Assembly (NCBI RefSeq): GCF_014885015.1
Contig: NZ_JABMIJ010000001.1
Coordinates: forward strand, 62,001 to 126,000
Direction: 5' to 3'
DNA from: Spirabiliibacterium falconis
GTDB taxonomy: Bacteria > Pseudomonadota > Gammaproteobacteria > Enterobacterales > Pasteurellaceae
Length of the DNA: 64,000 nt
In this document: positions 21,521 to 30,846 of the stretch, piece by piece
Layout: each line of letters opens with the position of its first letter
How positions within the stretch are numbered: the first letter of the stretch is position 1
Program-made: the position numbers and the translations under genes
The notes under the pieces: model-generated
Seen by the model: the letters and a program-made list of their open reading frames with translations, nothing else
What the model was told of the DNA's origin: nothing
Databases searched by the model: none

Positions 21521-22957
21521 TTATAGCTTTAATGGCAAGATAATTTGAATACGCAATCCACCAAGAGGGCTTTTGCTCGCTTGTACACTGCCACCATGTT
21601 GCTCAATGGCATTAGCGACAATTGAGAGACCTAATCCCGTTCCACCAGTCGTTCGTGCGCGAGCTTCATCAGTGCGATAGAATGGTTTGAAAATACGCTC
21701 ATATTCACTTTCGGGCACCCCTTCGCCGTTATCGTCGACCAAAATTTCCAGTTTTGAACCATGTAGCTGGGTGGTGGTTAAATGGACTTCGCCATTCGCA
21801 TATTTGAAAGCATTACGAATGACATTTTCCAGTGCGCGCGCTAAAATTTCACTATTTCCCATCATTGAGAGCTTTTCGGGGTGTTGTATAAATTGCGAGA
21901 AGATAAAAACGATATTACGCTCTTGGCTTTCAAAATAGGCATCTTCAACGACACTTTCCCAAATATCAACTATCGGAAAAGCGGTACGGTTAATCTCAAT
22001 GGTGAAATAGTGGCGTGACATTTGTAATAATTGCGCAATCATTTTATCCATACGCTCTATTTCTGTTTCGATCCGAGTCACTTCCGTTGTTTCGCCATTA
22101 CGACGACGTAGCAGTGATGTCGCCAGTTGTAAGCGTGTCAATGGCGTGCGTAATTCATGGGAAATATCGGATAAGAGACGTTGTTGTGAATGAATCACAT
22201 TGTCAACAGAATTGATCATCTGATTGAAACTTTTACCCACTTCGCGCAGCTCCATTGGACCTGATGATTCAAGTTCAGGCATCACTTGCAGATGTCCATG
22301 ACTAATGTCATTTGCTGCATTACGCAGGCGTTTAATTGGTCGCGTTAAACTAAAAATGAGCAGAATCAGTAAAGGTGTACTCGTTATCATTAATAACGAA
22401 AGCATAATAAGCGGGTGGTCAAAAATAAAATTCACGAATTCTTGCTGTGGATTGACGGTTTCAATAAAGTACAGCAAGTAAGGTTCAGAATCTGAAAAGG
22501 GATAGGAGGACACAAAAGGCCCAACAACGTCCAGGTTCGAGAAGCGTTTTTTCTTTGGCTCTAAAGGATTGGCTGATTCTCGAACAAATTGATATAAGAT
22601 AGATGACTGGTCGGAATCTAATGCACCGATAATATTATCGTAATTATTTGGATTGACGAGGGCGATGTTACGAGTAAATTTTTTACTGTCTTTTTCTTTA
22701 AGAATAGCATCATGCGAAATGGCATTTTTGTCAAAATATTGTAGGTCATGCAAGGTATTATCAGATGAGGCTTTGATCACTTTGGTTTGGAAAAGATGGA
22801 TCTCTTCATCTGATAACAGGCTTAGATTGCGGGCATCCATATTGGGAATAAAAAATGCCACGCCCATCAGTGCAAAGAAAGCAAACCAAATTAACCAAAA
22901 AAGGGCGAAGATTTTAACATTAATGGAATTGATTGCAGGGTAACATTTTAGCCCCAT
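21521..22957 (-). CDS. cpxA: Envelope-stress sensor histidine kinase CpxA
   Basis: Inner-membrane sensor of the Cpx two-component system. The 478 residues comprise a first membrane helix (about 14-37), a periplasmic sensor region to about 180, a second helix (about 182-203), a HAMP linker, the phospho-acceptor His267 in DISHELRTPLTRLQLATSLLR-like context, and an HATPase domain with DNGEGVPE and TGGTGLGLSIV. The DHp segment is diagnostic for CpxA. AAAGGG precedes the ATG. It follows cpxR after 23 bases in the same transcription unit. Confidence 0.93.
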   Translation of the reverse strand: MGLKCYPAINSINVKIFALFWLIWFAFFALMGVAFFIPNMDARNLSLLSDEEIHLFQTKVIKASSDNTLHDLQYFDKNAISHDAILKEKDSKKFTRNIALVNPNNYDNIIGALDSDQSSILYQFVRESANPLEPKKKRFSNLDVVGPFVSSYPFSDSEPYLLYFIETVNPQQEFVNFIFDHPLIMLSLLMITSTPLLILLIFSLTRPIKRLRNAANDISHGHLQVMPELESSGPMELREVGKSFNQMINSVDNVIHSQQRLLSDISHELRTPLTRLQLATSLLRRRNGETTEVTRIETEIERMDKMIAQLLQMSRHYFTIEINRTAFPIVDIWESVVEDAYFESQERNIVFIFSQFIQHPEKLSMMGNSEILARALENVIRNAFKYANGEVHLTTTQLHGSKLEILVDDNGEGVPESEYERIFKPFYRTDEARARTTGGTGLGLSIVANAIEQHGGSVQASKSPLGGLRIQIILPLKL

Positions 22958-22980
22958 ATCTACACCCTTTTATACGATGA

Positions 22981-23694
22981 TTAATTTTCGGTTACCAGTA
23001 AATAACCCCGCCCTCTCAAGGTTTTTACCCACGGTAGATCATCATTACGCTTAGGTAATTTTTTACGGAGATTGGATACGTGCATATCAATTGAGCGATC
23101 AAATGGCGCAAGGCGTTTACCGAGAATTTCGAGGCTGAGCAATTCGCGTGATAAAATTTTACCTTGATGTTTAATTAACGTGTAAAGCAATGCAAATTCA
23201 GTGCCTGTTAAATCCAAGTCTTGTGTGCCGTGCATGGCTTGCTGACGACCAGGATAGAGTGTAACACCTGCAAAGGTAATGTGTGTATGTTCGTCAATGT
23301 CGTGATGGACTTTATCGCTGAGATCATCATTAAGTGCGGTGCGACGTAAAATAGCTTTAATTCTCGCAACCAATTCACGATCATTAAACGGCTTAGCAAT
23401 GTAATCATCTGCGCCTAATTCGAGCCCTAATACGCGATCAATATCATCTCCGCGCGCAGTTAGCATAATGATTGGTGTAGAGTAGGATTGGCGGATACGC
23501 TTTAAGGTTTCGATCCCATTTAATTCAGGCATCATGATATCCAATAAAATTACGTCATGACTGGAATTTAGCGTATCTAACGCTTGCACGCCATTATGCA
23601 CTGTTTCTACCTCAAATCCTTCTAATTGCAGTACTTCTGCAAGTAGCTCTGTCAGTTCGATATCATCATCGACCAGTAAAATTTTCTTTGCCAT
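22981..23694 (-). CDS. cpxR: Response regulator CpxR
   Basis: OmpR-family transcription regulator phosphorylated by CpxA. The 237 residues have a receiver domain (1-120; acidic pocket VDDD, phospho-acceptor Asp52 in LLDIMMPE, Lys in AKPFNDREL) and a winged-helix DNA-binding domain (about 140-235; LTGTEFALLYTLI, SIDMHVSNLRKKL, RGRGYLL). AAGGAAG precedes the ATG. Upstream is mutH on the same strand, 61 bases away. I did not find a clear CpxR box in the spacer. Confidence 0.94.
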   Translation of the reverse strand: MAKKILLVDDDIELTELLAEVLQLEGFEVETVHNGVQALDTLNSSHDVILLDIMMPELNGIETLKRIRQSYSTPIIMLTARGDDIDRVLGLELGADDYIAKPFNDRELVARIKAILRRTALNDDLSDKVHHDIDEHTHITFAGVTLYPGRQQAMHGTQDLDLTGTEFALLYTLIKHQGKILSRELLSLEILGKRLAPFDRSIDMHVSNLRKKLPKRNDDLPWVKTLRGRGYLLVTEN

Positions 23695-23755
23695 TGCTAA
23701 CTTCCTTATGTTTAATACATTAGCCTCGCCTACTGAACAATAATCTTACTACACT

Positions 23756-24424
23756 TTAACGGTTGAGAAAATCCTGCAAGATTTTTTGAGTGAAAATTTT
23801 ACGTAAATAAAATCCCAATGGTAGCGTTTGAATTGAATTTCCTTTTACATCAATCCCTAACGTGCGGGATCGGCTATTAGCTCCCTTAGGGCGCAATTGT
23901 AAAACTTCCCCAATACGCGCATTAATTTTGCCGTAATCACCCAGCACAATCAGCTCCATTAATTCTTCCCAATCTTGTGCTAATTGCCTTTCTTGTTCTA
24001 TGCTAGGTTGCCATAAAATAGGTACACCCACTCGTCTTTGCTCTAGCGGAATCTGGCGTTCACCTTCAACAGGAATCCATAGCACTTTTTGTAACTTTTT
24101 GCGTACATGGCTATTTTCCCACAGTACTCCCGTATTTTGTGTCAACGGAGCAAGACTGACAAAGGTGGTCTCTAAAGGTTGTCCAGCCGCATTAATAGGA
24201 ATTGTTTTAAGCTCAATGCCGAGAGCGTGAAAATCTTGCTCCGCTTTGCTTCCTGCACTTGCCCCAAGTGCGGTTTCGAGCAACATGCCTACCCAACCTT
24301 TATGTTTTTGTAAGTTTCTAGGAACAACAATGCCGAGCTCTTCTGCGATCTCTGCCAAGGTTAGCCCCGCTAAACGCTGTGCATTTGCTAATAATTCCTG
24401 TTCTGTTTGAGGGGTATAACTCAT
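23756..24424 (-). CDS. mutH: DNA mismatch repair endonuclease MutH
   Basis: Nicks the unmethylated strand at hemimethylated GATC sites after MutS/MutL activation. From the ATG at 24424 the protein has 222 residues. The restriction-enzyme-like active site is visible as Asp64, then Glu71-Leu-Lys73 (GIELKTIPI), and the conserved [14 protein letters not shown] lies at about 37-50. A GTG one codon upstream is a possible start. The gene is followed by cpxRA on the same strand, and its 5' side faces the gene-free region with DnaA boxes. Confidence 0.94.
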   Translation of the reverse strand: MSYTPQTEQELLANAQRLAGLTLAEIAEELGIVVPRNLQKHKGWVGMLLETALGASAGSKAEQDFHALGIELKTIPINAAGQPLETTFVSLAPLTQNTGVLWENSHVRKKLQKVLWIPVEGERQIPLEQRRVGVPILWQPSIEQERQLAQDWEELMELIVLGDYGKINARIGEVLQLRPKGANSRSRTLGIDVKGNSIQTLPLGFYLRKIFTQKILQDFLNR

Positions 24425-24600
24425 CACTATTCCAATTTATTTTTTAGGCGTCTGTCACATATCGATTTTTCCATCAATCTTTTATTGCCTACAACAGATA
24501 CAAGTGCTTTGTTTTATCTTATTGATTTTACTTTTAAAAAACAATATATCAAAGTGCGGTTAATGACCATAAACAATCTATAAATCATTCACTCACACTG

Positions 24601-24609
24601 TTATCCACA
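24601..24609 (+). promoter_or_regulatory. DnaA box 1
   Basis: TTATCCACA is an exact match to the DnaA-box consensus, here at the left end of a 15-base repeat shared with 24848-24862. Confidence 0.6.
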
Positions 24610-24634
24610 GAAATATGGGATAACTTACCGCACA

Positions 24635-24664
24635 TTGTGAGGTTTGTAAAAAAGCGTTTATAAT
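24635..24664 (+). promoter_or_regulatory. Candidate promoter for a long rppH leader
   Basis: TTGTGA (24635-24640) and the consensus TATAAT (24659-24664) are separated by 18 bases. It lies 25 bases after DnaA box 1, so DnaA bound there could influence it. The predicted start is near 24671. Confidence 0.6.
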
Positions 24665-24848
24665 CTTTTTTCTTTGTTGAAAAAATAAGTCAAAATTGAG
24701 TGGATTCTCACCTGTGATGTTTTTTTGAACACGGTGATCATCACATTTTTGTCTCGCGCTGTGCTAAGCCAAAAAACCTTATCATTATTCACATTTGACC
24801 GAAAGAAAGTGAAAAGGTTCACAGAGGATATACCGTTAACACACAGCG

Positions 24849-24857
24849 TTATCCACA
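24849..24857 (+). promoter_or_regulatory. DnaA box 2
   Basis: A second exact TTATCCACA, 248 bases from the first and in the same orientation. The surrounding TCCACAGAAATTGTGGA is also a six-base inverted repeat with a five-base loop. Confidence 0.6.
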
Positions 24858-24983
24858 GAAATTGTGGAATCCTAAACCTCACTTTGTATTTTTTGTGATC
24901 GCGACCGTGTGAATTGGTTGTCAGCGTTGGCAGAATATGAAACAATCAACGCATTATACGAGTTGAATAAAAAGGTTTCGACA

Positions 24984-25574
24984 GTGATCGATTTTGATGG
25001 ATATAGACCAAATGTTGGGGTCATTATCTGTAATAGACATGGTCAAGTGCTGTGGGCAAAGCGTTTTGGACAAAATTCGTGGCAATTTCCTCAAGGTGGC
25101 ATTAATGAAGGGGAAACACCAGAGCAGGCAATGTTTCGTGAATTATATGAAGAGGTTGGACTTGGTGCCCAGGATGTGCAAATCTTAGCGACCTCTAAAG
25201 GCTGGTTGCGTTATAAGTTGCCAAAAAGATTAGTGAGAGCCGATACAAATCCCGTCTGTATTGGGCAAAAACAACGCTGGTTTTTATTACGTTTAACGTG
25301 TGCAGAGAGCCAGATTAACTTAAATGCGACGAAACACCCGGAGTTTGATGGTTGGCGATGGGTCAGTTATTGGTATCCCGTTCGCCAAGTGATTGCGTTT
25401 AAACGTGATGTGTACCGTAAGATAATGAAAGAATTTGCCCCTGTGGTGATGGCATATGCCCAGCAGCAAAGTGAAGGGGGGCAACATCAAAGTGCGGTTG
25501 CCCGCCGAGGAAAAGGGCATAAAAAACGCCCGCGTCGCTGGCGAAATGATCATAAAAATGTACAACATGATTAG
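24984..25574 (+). CDS. rppH: RNA pyrophosphohydrolase
   Basis: Removes pyrophosphate from mRNA 5' ends, triggering RNase E decay. I start it at GTG 24984, with AAAGG eight bases before and the family N-terminus [16 protein letters not shown] next, giving 196 residues. The Nudix box is [20 protein letters not shown] at about residues 38-57. The C-terminus is a basic tail ([16 protein letters not shown]). The frame stays open to a GTG at 24909, which lacks support from the family. Its stop overlaps the ribosome site of the next gene. Confidence 0.94.
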   Translation: MIDFDGYRPNVGVIICNRHGQVLWAKRFGQNSWQFPQGGINEGETPEQAMFRELYEEVGLGAQDVQILATSKGWLRYKLPKRLVRADTNPVCIGQKQRWFLLRLTCAESQINLNATKHPEFDGWRWVSYWYPVRQVIAFKRDVYRKIMKEFAPVVMAYAQQQSEGGQHQSAVARRGKGHKKRPRRWRNDHKNVQHD

Positions 25575-25586
25575 GAGAGGGCATAA

Positions 25587-26378
25587 ATGACCACTGTAAT
25601 CATTGCCTGCTTATTAACGGGGGCAATAGCGGGTTTTTTCTCGGGGTTATTTGGGATTGGTGGCGGTGTGATTATCGTGTCCGTCATGATCTATATTATG
25701 CCGTTAGTTGGCGTGCCTGATGCACAATTAATGAATGTGGCGTTAGGTACAACGTTTGCTTCAGTTATGATGACATCTTTTGCATCGGCATTGCGCCATT
25801 ACCGCCTTGGCAATGTGGATATGCGGGCAGCAACATATTTGACTCCTGCGCTTGTGATATCGATTTTTATTGCTGGGCAGTTTGTTGCGTATTTGCCAAA
25901 GGCAATTACCAGCAAATTATTCGCCTTGATGGTACTGTATTTGGCAATTAAAATGATTGTATCAATAAAGCAAAAGCCAGCAAATAAACCATTGACACGC
26001 TCAGCATGTTTTATTGGTGGTGGGGTGATTGGCGTATTGTCGAGTTTTGCGGGCATCGCTGGTGGGAGCTTCATTGTACCATTTTTAAATGCGCGAGGGG
26101 TGGAGATGAAGCGAGCAATTGGCACGTCTTCAACCTGTGGTATTTTTTTGAGTATGTCAGCGATGATGAGTTTTATTATCAGTGGCTGGAATCACGGATT
26201 AATGCTTGATTATTCCATTGGCTATGTTTATTTACCTGCGGTTATTTTATTAACACTGACCTCATTTATCACCACGAAACTTGGTGTGCACCTTGCCAGT
26301 TCGTTACCCGTTGCCACTTTGAAAAAAGCCTTTGCTGTGCTGTTGCTGGTGATGGTCGCAAACATGTTAATGCACTAA
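25587..26378 (+). CDS. TauE/SafE-family membrane exporter
   Basis: A 263-residue integral membrane protein, probably eight helices, of the TauE/SafE (DUF81) family thought to export sulfur-containing organic anions. The family glycine-rich repeats appear twice: GAIAGFFSGLFGIGGGVIIV near the N-terminus and GVLSSFAGIAGGSFIVPFL near residue 150. The substrate cannot be inferred. AGGAG overlapping the rppH stop suggests co-transcription; lgt follows after 15 bases. Confidence 0.88.
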   Translation: MTTVIIACLLTGAIAGFFSGLFGIGGGVIIVSVMIYIMPLVGVPDAQLMNVALGTTFASVMMTSFASALRHYRLGNVDMRAATYLTPALVISIFIAGQFVAYLPKAITSKLFALMVLYLAIKMIVSIKQKPANKPLTRSACFIGGGVIGVLSSFAGIAGGSFIVPFLNARGVEMKRAIGTSSTCGIFLSMSAMMSFIISGWNHGLMLDYSIGYVYLPAVILLTLTSFITTKLGVHLASSLPVATLKKAFAVLLLVMVANMLMH

Positions 26379-26393
26379 TATTTAAGGAAAATT

Positions 26394-27194
26394 ATGAATG
26401 CGTATATTGCCTTCCCCAATTTTGATCCTGTGATTTTTGAATTTGGACCTATTGGGCTGCGTTGGTATGGTTTAATGTATTTAATTGGGTTTATTTTTGC
26501 GCGTTGGTTAGCCGTGAAACGTGCGAAAAAGCCTCATAGTGGTTGGACAGTTGAGCAAGTTGATAACTTACTTTTTAATGGTTTTTTAGGGGTGTTTCTC
26601 GGCGGTCGTATAGGCTATGTGTTGTTTTACCACCTCGACTTTTTTTTGCAAGATCCACTTTATCTATTCCGTGTATGGGAAGGGGGAATGTCGTTTCATG
26701 GTGGCTTAATGGGCGTTATTATTGCCATGTGGCTTACAGCAAAGTGGCAACAACGCCCGTTTTGGGCGATGGCTGATTTTGTTGCACCATTGATTCCATT
26801 TGGTCTAGGTGCAGGACGGATTGGTAATTTTATTAATGATGAACTTTGGGGACGTGTTACGGATGTACCGTGGGCGGTATTATTCCCATCTGGGGGATAT
26901 GTGCCACGTCATCCATCACAATTATATGAAGCAGTTTTAGAAGGCGTTGTGCTGTTTATTATTTTAAATTGGTTTATCCAAAAGCCGCGTCCACAAGGTG
27001 CAGTTGCAGGATTATTTCTGCTGTGCTACGGCATTTTCCGTTTTGTCGTGGAATTTTTCCGTGAGCCAGATGCGCAGTTAGGACTGTTTTTTGGACAAAA
27101 TGTATCGATGGGACAGATTTTATCATTACCTATGATTATTATTGGGGCGTTGATTATGGTTATTGCTTATCGACGCAGGCAAAGTGCGGTTTAA
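26394..27194 (+). CDS. lgt: Prolipoprotein diacylglyceryl transferase
   Basis: Transfers diacylglycerol to the lipobox cysteine of prolipoproteins, in the inner membrane. The 266 residues, about seven helices, include the Lgt signature [16 protein letters not shown] (catalytic region), [11 protein letters not shown] and RHPSQLYEA with the essential His-Pro. AAGGAAAATT precedes the ATG. The final SAV and stop codon are encoded by an uptake word, which is duplicated in tandem just after. thyA follows after 21 bases. Confidence 0.96.
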   Translation: MNAYIAFPNFDPVIFEFGPIGLRWYGLMYLIGFIFARWLAVKRAKKPHSGWTVEQVDNLLFNGFLGVFLGGRIGYVLFYHLDFFLQDPLYLFRVWEGGMSFHGGLMGVIIAMWLTAKWQQRPFWAMADFVAPLIPFGLGAGRIGNFINDELWGRVTDVPWAVLFPSGGYVPRHPSQLYEAVLEGVVLFIILNWFIQKPRPQGAVAGLFLLCYGIFRFVVEFFREPDAQLGLFFGQNVSMGQILSLPMIIIGALIMVIAYRRRQSAV

Positions 27195-27206
27195 AAGTGC
27201 GGTTTA
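27181..27206 (+). repeat. Tandem 13-base duplication containing uptake words
   Basis: AAAGTGCGGTTTA occurs twice in direct tandem. The first copy encodes the end and stop of lgt, and the second leads into the thyA ribosome site (TTTAGGAG). Head-to-tail tandem copies are rare here; most pairs in the window are inverted. Confidence 0.9.
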
Positions 27207-27215
27207 GGAGATGCA

Positions 27216-28067
27216 ATGCGACAATATCTTGATCTATGCCAACGTATCATTGACCAAGGGCAATGGGTAGAAAATAAACGGACAGGAAAACGTTGTTTAA
27301 CCGTAATCAACGCTGATTTAGAATATGACGTTGGGGCTGGTGAGTTCCCACTTATTACTACGCGGAAAAGTTATTGGAAAGCAGCGATTGCGGAGTTTTT
27401 GGGCTATATTCGAGGTTTTGATAATGCGGCCGATTTTCGTAAGCTAGGCACAAAAACATGGGATGCGAACGCGAATCTTAACCCCGACTGGCTAAAAAAT
27501 CCTCATCGCAAAGGGGAAGATGATATGGGGCGGGTTTACGGTGTGCAAGGTCGGCGTTGGCGTAAACCTAATGGCGAACACGTAGATCAGCTTGCGAAAG
27601 TGGTGGCGAATTTACGTCAAGGGATTGATGATCGCGGCGAAATCATCACTTTTTATAATCCTGGCGAAGTTGACCTAGGGTGTTTACGCCCTTGTATGCA
27701 CACCCACACATTTTCATTATTAGGCGATACTCTGTATTTAACCAGTTATCAACGCTCATGTGATGTGCCATTGGGACTAAATTTTAATCAAATTCAAGTG
27801 TACGTATTTCTGGCCCTAATGGCACAAATCACTGGGCATAAGGCAGGTAAGGCGTATCATAAAATTATCAATGCGCACATTTACGAAGATCAGCTGGAAT
27901 TAATGCGTGATGTACAGCTCAAACGTGAGCCATTACCCCTGCCAAAACTGATCATTAACCCAGAGATCAAAACATTACAGGATTTGGAAACGTGGGTAAC
28001 GATGGCAGATTTCAAAGTGGAGGGGTATCAATCTCATGCACCTATTGCATACCCATTTTCGGTATAA
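27216..28067 (+). CDS. thyA: Thymidylate synthase
   Basis: Methylates dUMP with methylenetetrahydrofolate. The 283-residue protein has the ThyA layout: YGVQGRRW (phosphate-binding arginine), the nucleophile Cys in [13 protein letters not shown], and the dUMP-binding [17 protein letters not shown] and [15 protein letters not shown]. The segment after the nucleophile (PCMHTHTFS) differs from the common PCHAFYQF but the C-x4-F/T pattern and arginines are kept. AGGAG precedes the ATG. The lgt-thyA order is that of E. coli. Confidence 0.93.
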   Translation: MRQYLDLCQRIIDQGQWVENKRTGKRCLTVINADLEYDVGAGEFPLITTRKSYWKAAIAEFLGYIRGFDNAADFRKLGTKTWDANANLNPDWLKNPHRKGEDDMGRVYGVQGRRWRKPNGEHVDQLAKVVANLRQGIDDRGEIITFYNPGEVDLGCLRPCMHTHTFSLLGDTLYLTSYQRSCDVPLGLNFNQIQVYVFLALMAQITGHKAGKAYHKIINAHIYEDQLELMRDVQLKREPLPLPKLIINPEIKTLQDLETWVTMADFKVEGYQSHAPIAYPFSV

Positions 28068-28138
28068 GGATTGATCTAAAACATAAAGTGCGGTATTAAT
28101 AACACGAACTTTTAACGCGTTTAACTAAGGATGAAAAA

Positions 28139-28585
28139 ATGGGACTATTTGATTTTGTGAGTGATATTGGTAAAAAATTATTCAGTAAAGAAGAGGACGC
28201 CTCTAAAGCGGTAACCGAGCACATTAGTGAAGACAATCCTGGGGTCGAAAATGTGAACGTGACTGTTGAAAATGGTGTAGCCAAAATAGAAGGGCAAGCC
28301 AAAGATGCAAGTGCACTGGAAAAAGCGATTTTAATGGCAGGTAACATCGCGGGAATCACCAAAGTGGAAGCCGATGGCGTAACGGTGGCAAGTGGTGAAA
28401 CAGTGGACGATTCTGACGATGCATTTTACGTCATTCAAAAAGGTGATACATTGTGGAAAATTGCTGAGCGTACCTATGGCAATGGTGCAAAATACACCGC
28501 AATCGTTGAAGCGAATAAAGAAGTGATTAAAGATGCGGATAAAATTTTCCCTGGGCAAAAAATTCGCTTGCCAAAAGGATTATAA
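28139..28585 (+). CDS. kbp: BON and LysM domain protein (Kbp/YgaU-like)
   Basis: A 148-residue protein with an N-terminal segment MGLFDFVSDIGKKLF, a BON domain (about 25-82, VNVTVENGVAKIEG...AGNIAGITKVE) and a C-terminal LysM domain (about 97-147, YVIQKGDTLWKIAERTYGN...IFPGQKIRLP). This matches E. coli Kbp, a potassium-binding cytoplasmic protein. No signal peptide is visible. AAGGATG precedes the ATG, and a good terminator follows. Confidence 0.9.
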   Translation: MGLFDFVSDIGKKLFSKEEDASKAVTEHISEDNPGVENVNVTVENGVAKIEGQAKDASALEKAILMAGNIAGITKVEADGVTVASGETVDDSDDAFYVIQKGDTLWKIAERTYGNGAKYTAIVEANKEVIKDADKIFPGQKIRLPKGL

Positions 28586-28600
28586 TCATCCGTTCGTACC

Positions 28601-28627
28601 AAAAGCCTAGATTGATCTAGGCTTTTT
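28601..28627 (+). terminator. Terminator after kbp
   Basis: AAAAGCCTAG and CTAGGCTTTTT form a strong stem around ATTGAT, with a T run. Confidence 0.9.
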
Positions 28628-28701
28628 CACATGATAACAGACCGCACTTTGCTGTTTTTGTTTAATTTATCAACAAATATGCGCTTTTCACCGTTTACAT
28701 C

Positions 28702-28730
28702 TCGACGAAATTTGTTTGAATCGGTATAAT
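28702..28730 (+). promoter_or_regulatory. tig promoter
   Basis: TCGACG (28702-28707), a 17-base spacer and the consensus TATAAT (28725-28730) lie about 80 bases before the trigger factor start. Confidence 0.65.
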
Positions 28731-28808
28731 CTAGCATCTATTGTTAGTTATTCGGTGTTTGTCGATCAGTTTTGTGACGCCGAGATCATCTGAATTTTGA
28801 GGTAAAAA

Positions 28809-30107
28809 ATGCAATCTTCTGTAGAAACAACACAAGGTCTTGAGCGCCTTATCACCATTACTGTACCCGCAGCCGATATTGATGCAGCGGTGCGTGAAGA
28901 AATGAAGCGTGTCGCCAAAAATGCACGTATTGATGGTTTCCGCAAAGGCAAAATTCCACCCGCCATTTTGGAGCAACGCTTTGGCGCGTCTGTGCGTCAA
29001 GATGTGTTGAGTGATTTAATGCAAAAAAGTTTTTTTGATGCGGTTATGCAAGACAAAATTAACTTTGCTGGTCGTCCAACATTTGAGCCTGAGCAATATG
29101 AATTAGGCAAAGATTTTGTCTTTAAAGCCCGTGTGGAAGTTTACCCTGAAGTTGAATTAAAAGGTTTAGAGGCAATCAATGTTGAAAAACCTGTAGTTGA
29201 TGTAACAGAAGCTGACATTGATAAAATGGTTGATGTGTTGCGTAAACAACAAGCGACATGGAAAACCATTGATGGAGCTGCAAAAGCTGATGATCGCGTT
29301 ACGATTGATTTTGATGGTAGCGTTGATGGCGAAGCATTTGACGGCGGTAAAGCACAAGATTATGCGTTATTGATGGGGCAAGGTCGTATGATCCCTGGGT
29401 TTGAAGACGGGATTGTGGGGCATAAAGCGGGTGAGCAATTTACCATTGATGTCACATTCCCTGAAGATTACCACGCAGAGAACTTAAAAGGGAAAGCGGC
29501 TAAATTTGATATCAACTTGAAAAAAGTTGAAGAAATGGAATTGCCAGAGGTTACCGATGCGTTTGTACAAAAATTTGGTCCAAACACAAAAACTGTAGCG
29601 GATTTGCGTGCCGAAATTAAGAAAAATATGGAACGTGAGTTGAAAAATGCGGTGATGACTCGAATCAAAAATCAAGTGATTGATGGTCTTTTAGCACAAA
29701 ATGAGATTGACGTGCCAAAATCTGCGGTAGAGCAAGAGATTGATGTATTGCAACAGCAAGCAATGCAACGCTTTGGTGGACAAGCACCAAAAGATTTCCA
29801 ATTGCCACGCGAAATTTTTGAAGAGCAAGCTCGTCGTCGTGTACAAGTTGGCTTATTGTTAGGTGCGGTAATCTCTAGCAATGAATTGAAAGCCGATGAA
29901 GCGCGTGTGAAAGCGATGATTCAAGATATCGCAGCAGCGTATGAGCAACCAAAAGAAGTGGTAGAATATTACAATTCAAACAAAGAATTGCTAAACAATA
30001 TTCGCAATGTTGTGCTTGAAGAACAAGCTGTTGAAAAAGTGTTAGAAAAAGCACAAGTGAGCGACAAAGCAGCAACATTTGATGAGATTATGAATCCGCA
30101 AGCGTAA
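28809..30107 (+). CDS. tig: Trigger factor
   Basis: Ribosome-associated chaperone and peptidyl-prolyl isomerase. The 432 residues contain the ribosome-docking signature GFRKGKIP (about 38-45), an FKBP-type domain (about 160-245; [29 protein letters not shown]) and the helical C-terminal substrate cradle. Length equals the E. coli protein. GAGGTAAAAA precedes the ATG. tig-clpP-clpX is a classic cluster. Confidence 0.97.
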   Translation: MQSSVETTQGLERLITITVPAADIDAAVREEMKRVAKNARIDGFRKGKIPPAILEQRFGASVRQDVLSDLMQKSFFDAVMQDKINFAGRPTFEPEQYELGKDFVFKARVEVYPEVELKGLEAINVEKPVVDVTEADIDKMVDVLRKQQATWKTIDGAAKADDRVTIDFDGSVDGEAFDGGKAQDYALLMGQGRMIPGFEDGIVGHKAGEQFTIDVTFPEDYHAENLKGKAAKFDINLKKVEEMELPEVTDAFVQKFGPNTKTVADLRAEIKKNMERELKNAVMTRIKNQVIDGLLAQNEIDVPKSAVEQEIDVLQQQAMQRFGGQAPKDFQLPREIFEEQARRRVQVGLLLGAVISSNELKADEARVKAMIQDIAAAYEQPKEVVEYYNSNKELLNNIRNVVLEEQAVEKVLEKAQVSDKAATFDEIMNPQA

Positions 30108-30124
30108 TGCGAATTGTGAATATC

Positions 30125-30155
30125 AAAGTGCGGTCTAAGACCGCACTTTTTGTTT
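30125..30155 (+). terminator. Paired uptake-word terminator after tig
   Basis: AAAGTGCGGTC and GACCGCACTTT pair around TAA, followed by TTGTTT. It separates tig from clpP, which has its own start signal (TAGAAT at 30204-30209). Confidence 0.85.
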
Positions 30156-30244
30156 GTAGCATAAATAATATGCGGTTTTTAGGATTTTTATGATGATTTA
30201 GGCTAGAATATGCCTCAGTTATGAAGAAGAGTTAAGAGGATTAT

Positions 30245-30844
30245 ATGGCATTAGTACCAATGGTGGTGGATCAAACCTCACGTGGCGAGCGTTCTTATGA
30301 TATTTATTCGCGTTTATTAAAAGAACGTATCGTCTTTTTAAGCGGTGAGGTGGAAGATAATATGGCAAATTTAATTGTTGCCCAATTACTTTATCTCGAA
30401 TCAGTTGATCCAGAGAAAGATATTCATCTTTATATTAACTCTCCTGGTGGTGTGGTAACGGCAGGATTGGCAATTTATGACACGATGCAATTTATTAAAC
30501 CTGATGTTAGCACGTTATGCGTAGGGCAAGCTTGTTCTATGGGAGCATTTTTGTTATCGGGCGGTGCTGCGGGTAAACGTTTTGCATTGCCGCATGCACG
30601 GGTAATGATTCACCAACCGTTAGGCGGCTATCGTGGGCAGGCAAGTGACATTCAAATTCACGCACAGGAAATTTTAAAAATTCGCAAAACCTTAAATGAG
30701 CGTATTGCTTATCATAGCGGTAAAGCACTAGAACAGGTTGAAAAAGATACCGATCGTGATAATTTTATGTCCGCACAACAAGCGAAAGAGTATGGTTTGA
30801 TTGATGAGGTGTTAACGTCTCGTAATGAGGCAGTGAGTAAATAA
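30245..30844 (+). CDS. clpP: ATP-dependent Clp protease proteolytic subunit
   Basis: Serine protease core of ClpXP/ClpAP. The 199 residues have the catalytic triad Ser98 (GQACSMGAF), His123 ([10 protein letters not shown]) and an Asp near 172 (DTDRDNFMS). A short N-terminal propeptide is likely, as in the family. AGAGGA precedes the ATG. clpX follows after two bases, so the two are almost certainly co-translated. Confidence 0.98.
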   Translation: MALVPMVVDQTSRGERSYDIYSRLLKERIVFLSGEVEDNMANLIVAQLLYLESVDPEKDIHLYINSPGGVVTAGLAIYDTMQFIKPDVSTLCVGQACSMGAFLLSGGAAGKRFALPHARVMIHQPLGGYRGQASDIQIHAQEILKIRKTLNERIAYHSGKALEQVEKDTDRDNFMSAQQAKEYGLIDEVLTSRNEAVSK

Positions 30845-30846
30845 TT

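Larger units (their letters stand above)
24425..24983. other. Gene-free region with two DnaA boxes between mutH and rppH
   Basis: This 559-base divergent spacer has no convincing ORF or known RNA. It contains an AT-rich block (about 24510-24550), one uptake word (24552-24560), a good rightward promoter (24635-24664), small inverted repeats near 24715-24750 and 24852-24866, and a 15-base direct repeat GTTATCCACAGAAAT at 24600 and 24848 holding consensus DnaA boxes. A rightward transcript would have a leader of about 310 bases before rppH, long enough for an uncharacterised regulatory RNA. Confidence 0.6.

Noticed and set aside
24425-24983. The DnaA-box spacer as the chromosomal replication origin
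   Set aside because: Only two exact boxes are 248 bases apart, there is no cluster of boxes with an adjoining array of AT-rich repeats, and the flanking genes (mutH, rppH) are not the usual origin neighbours.
24909-24983. Upstream in-frame extension of rppH
   Set aside because: The family N-terminus starts at IDFDGYRPN, and GTG 24984 has an AAAGG at proper distance.
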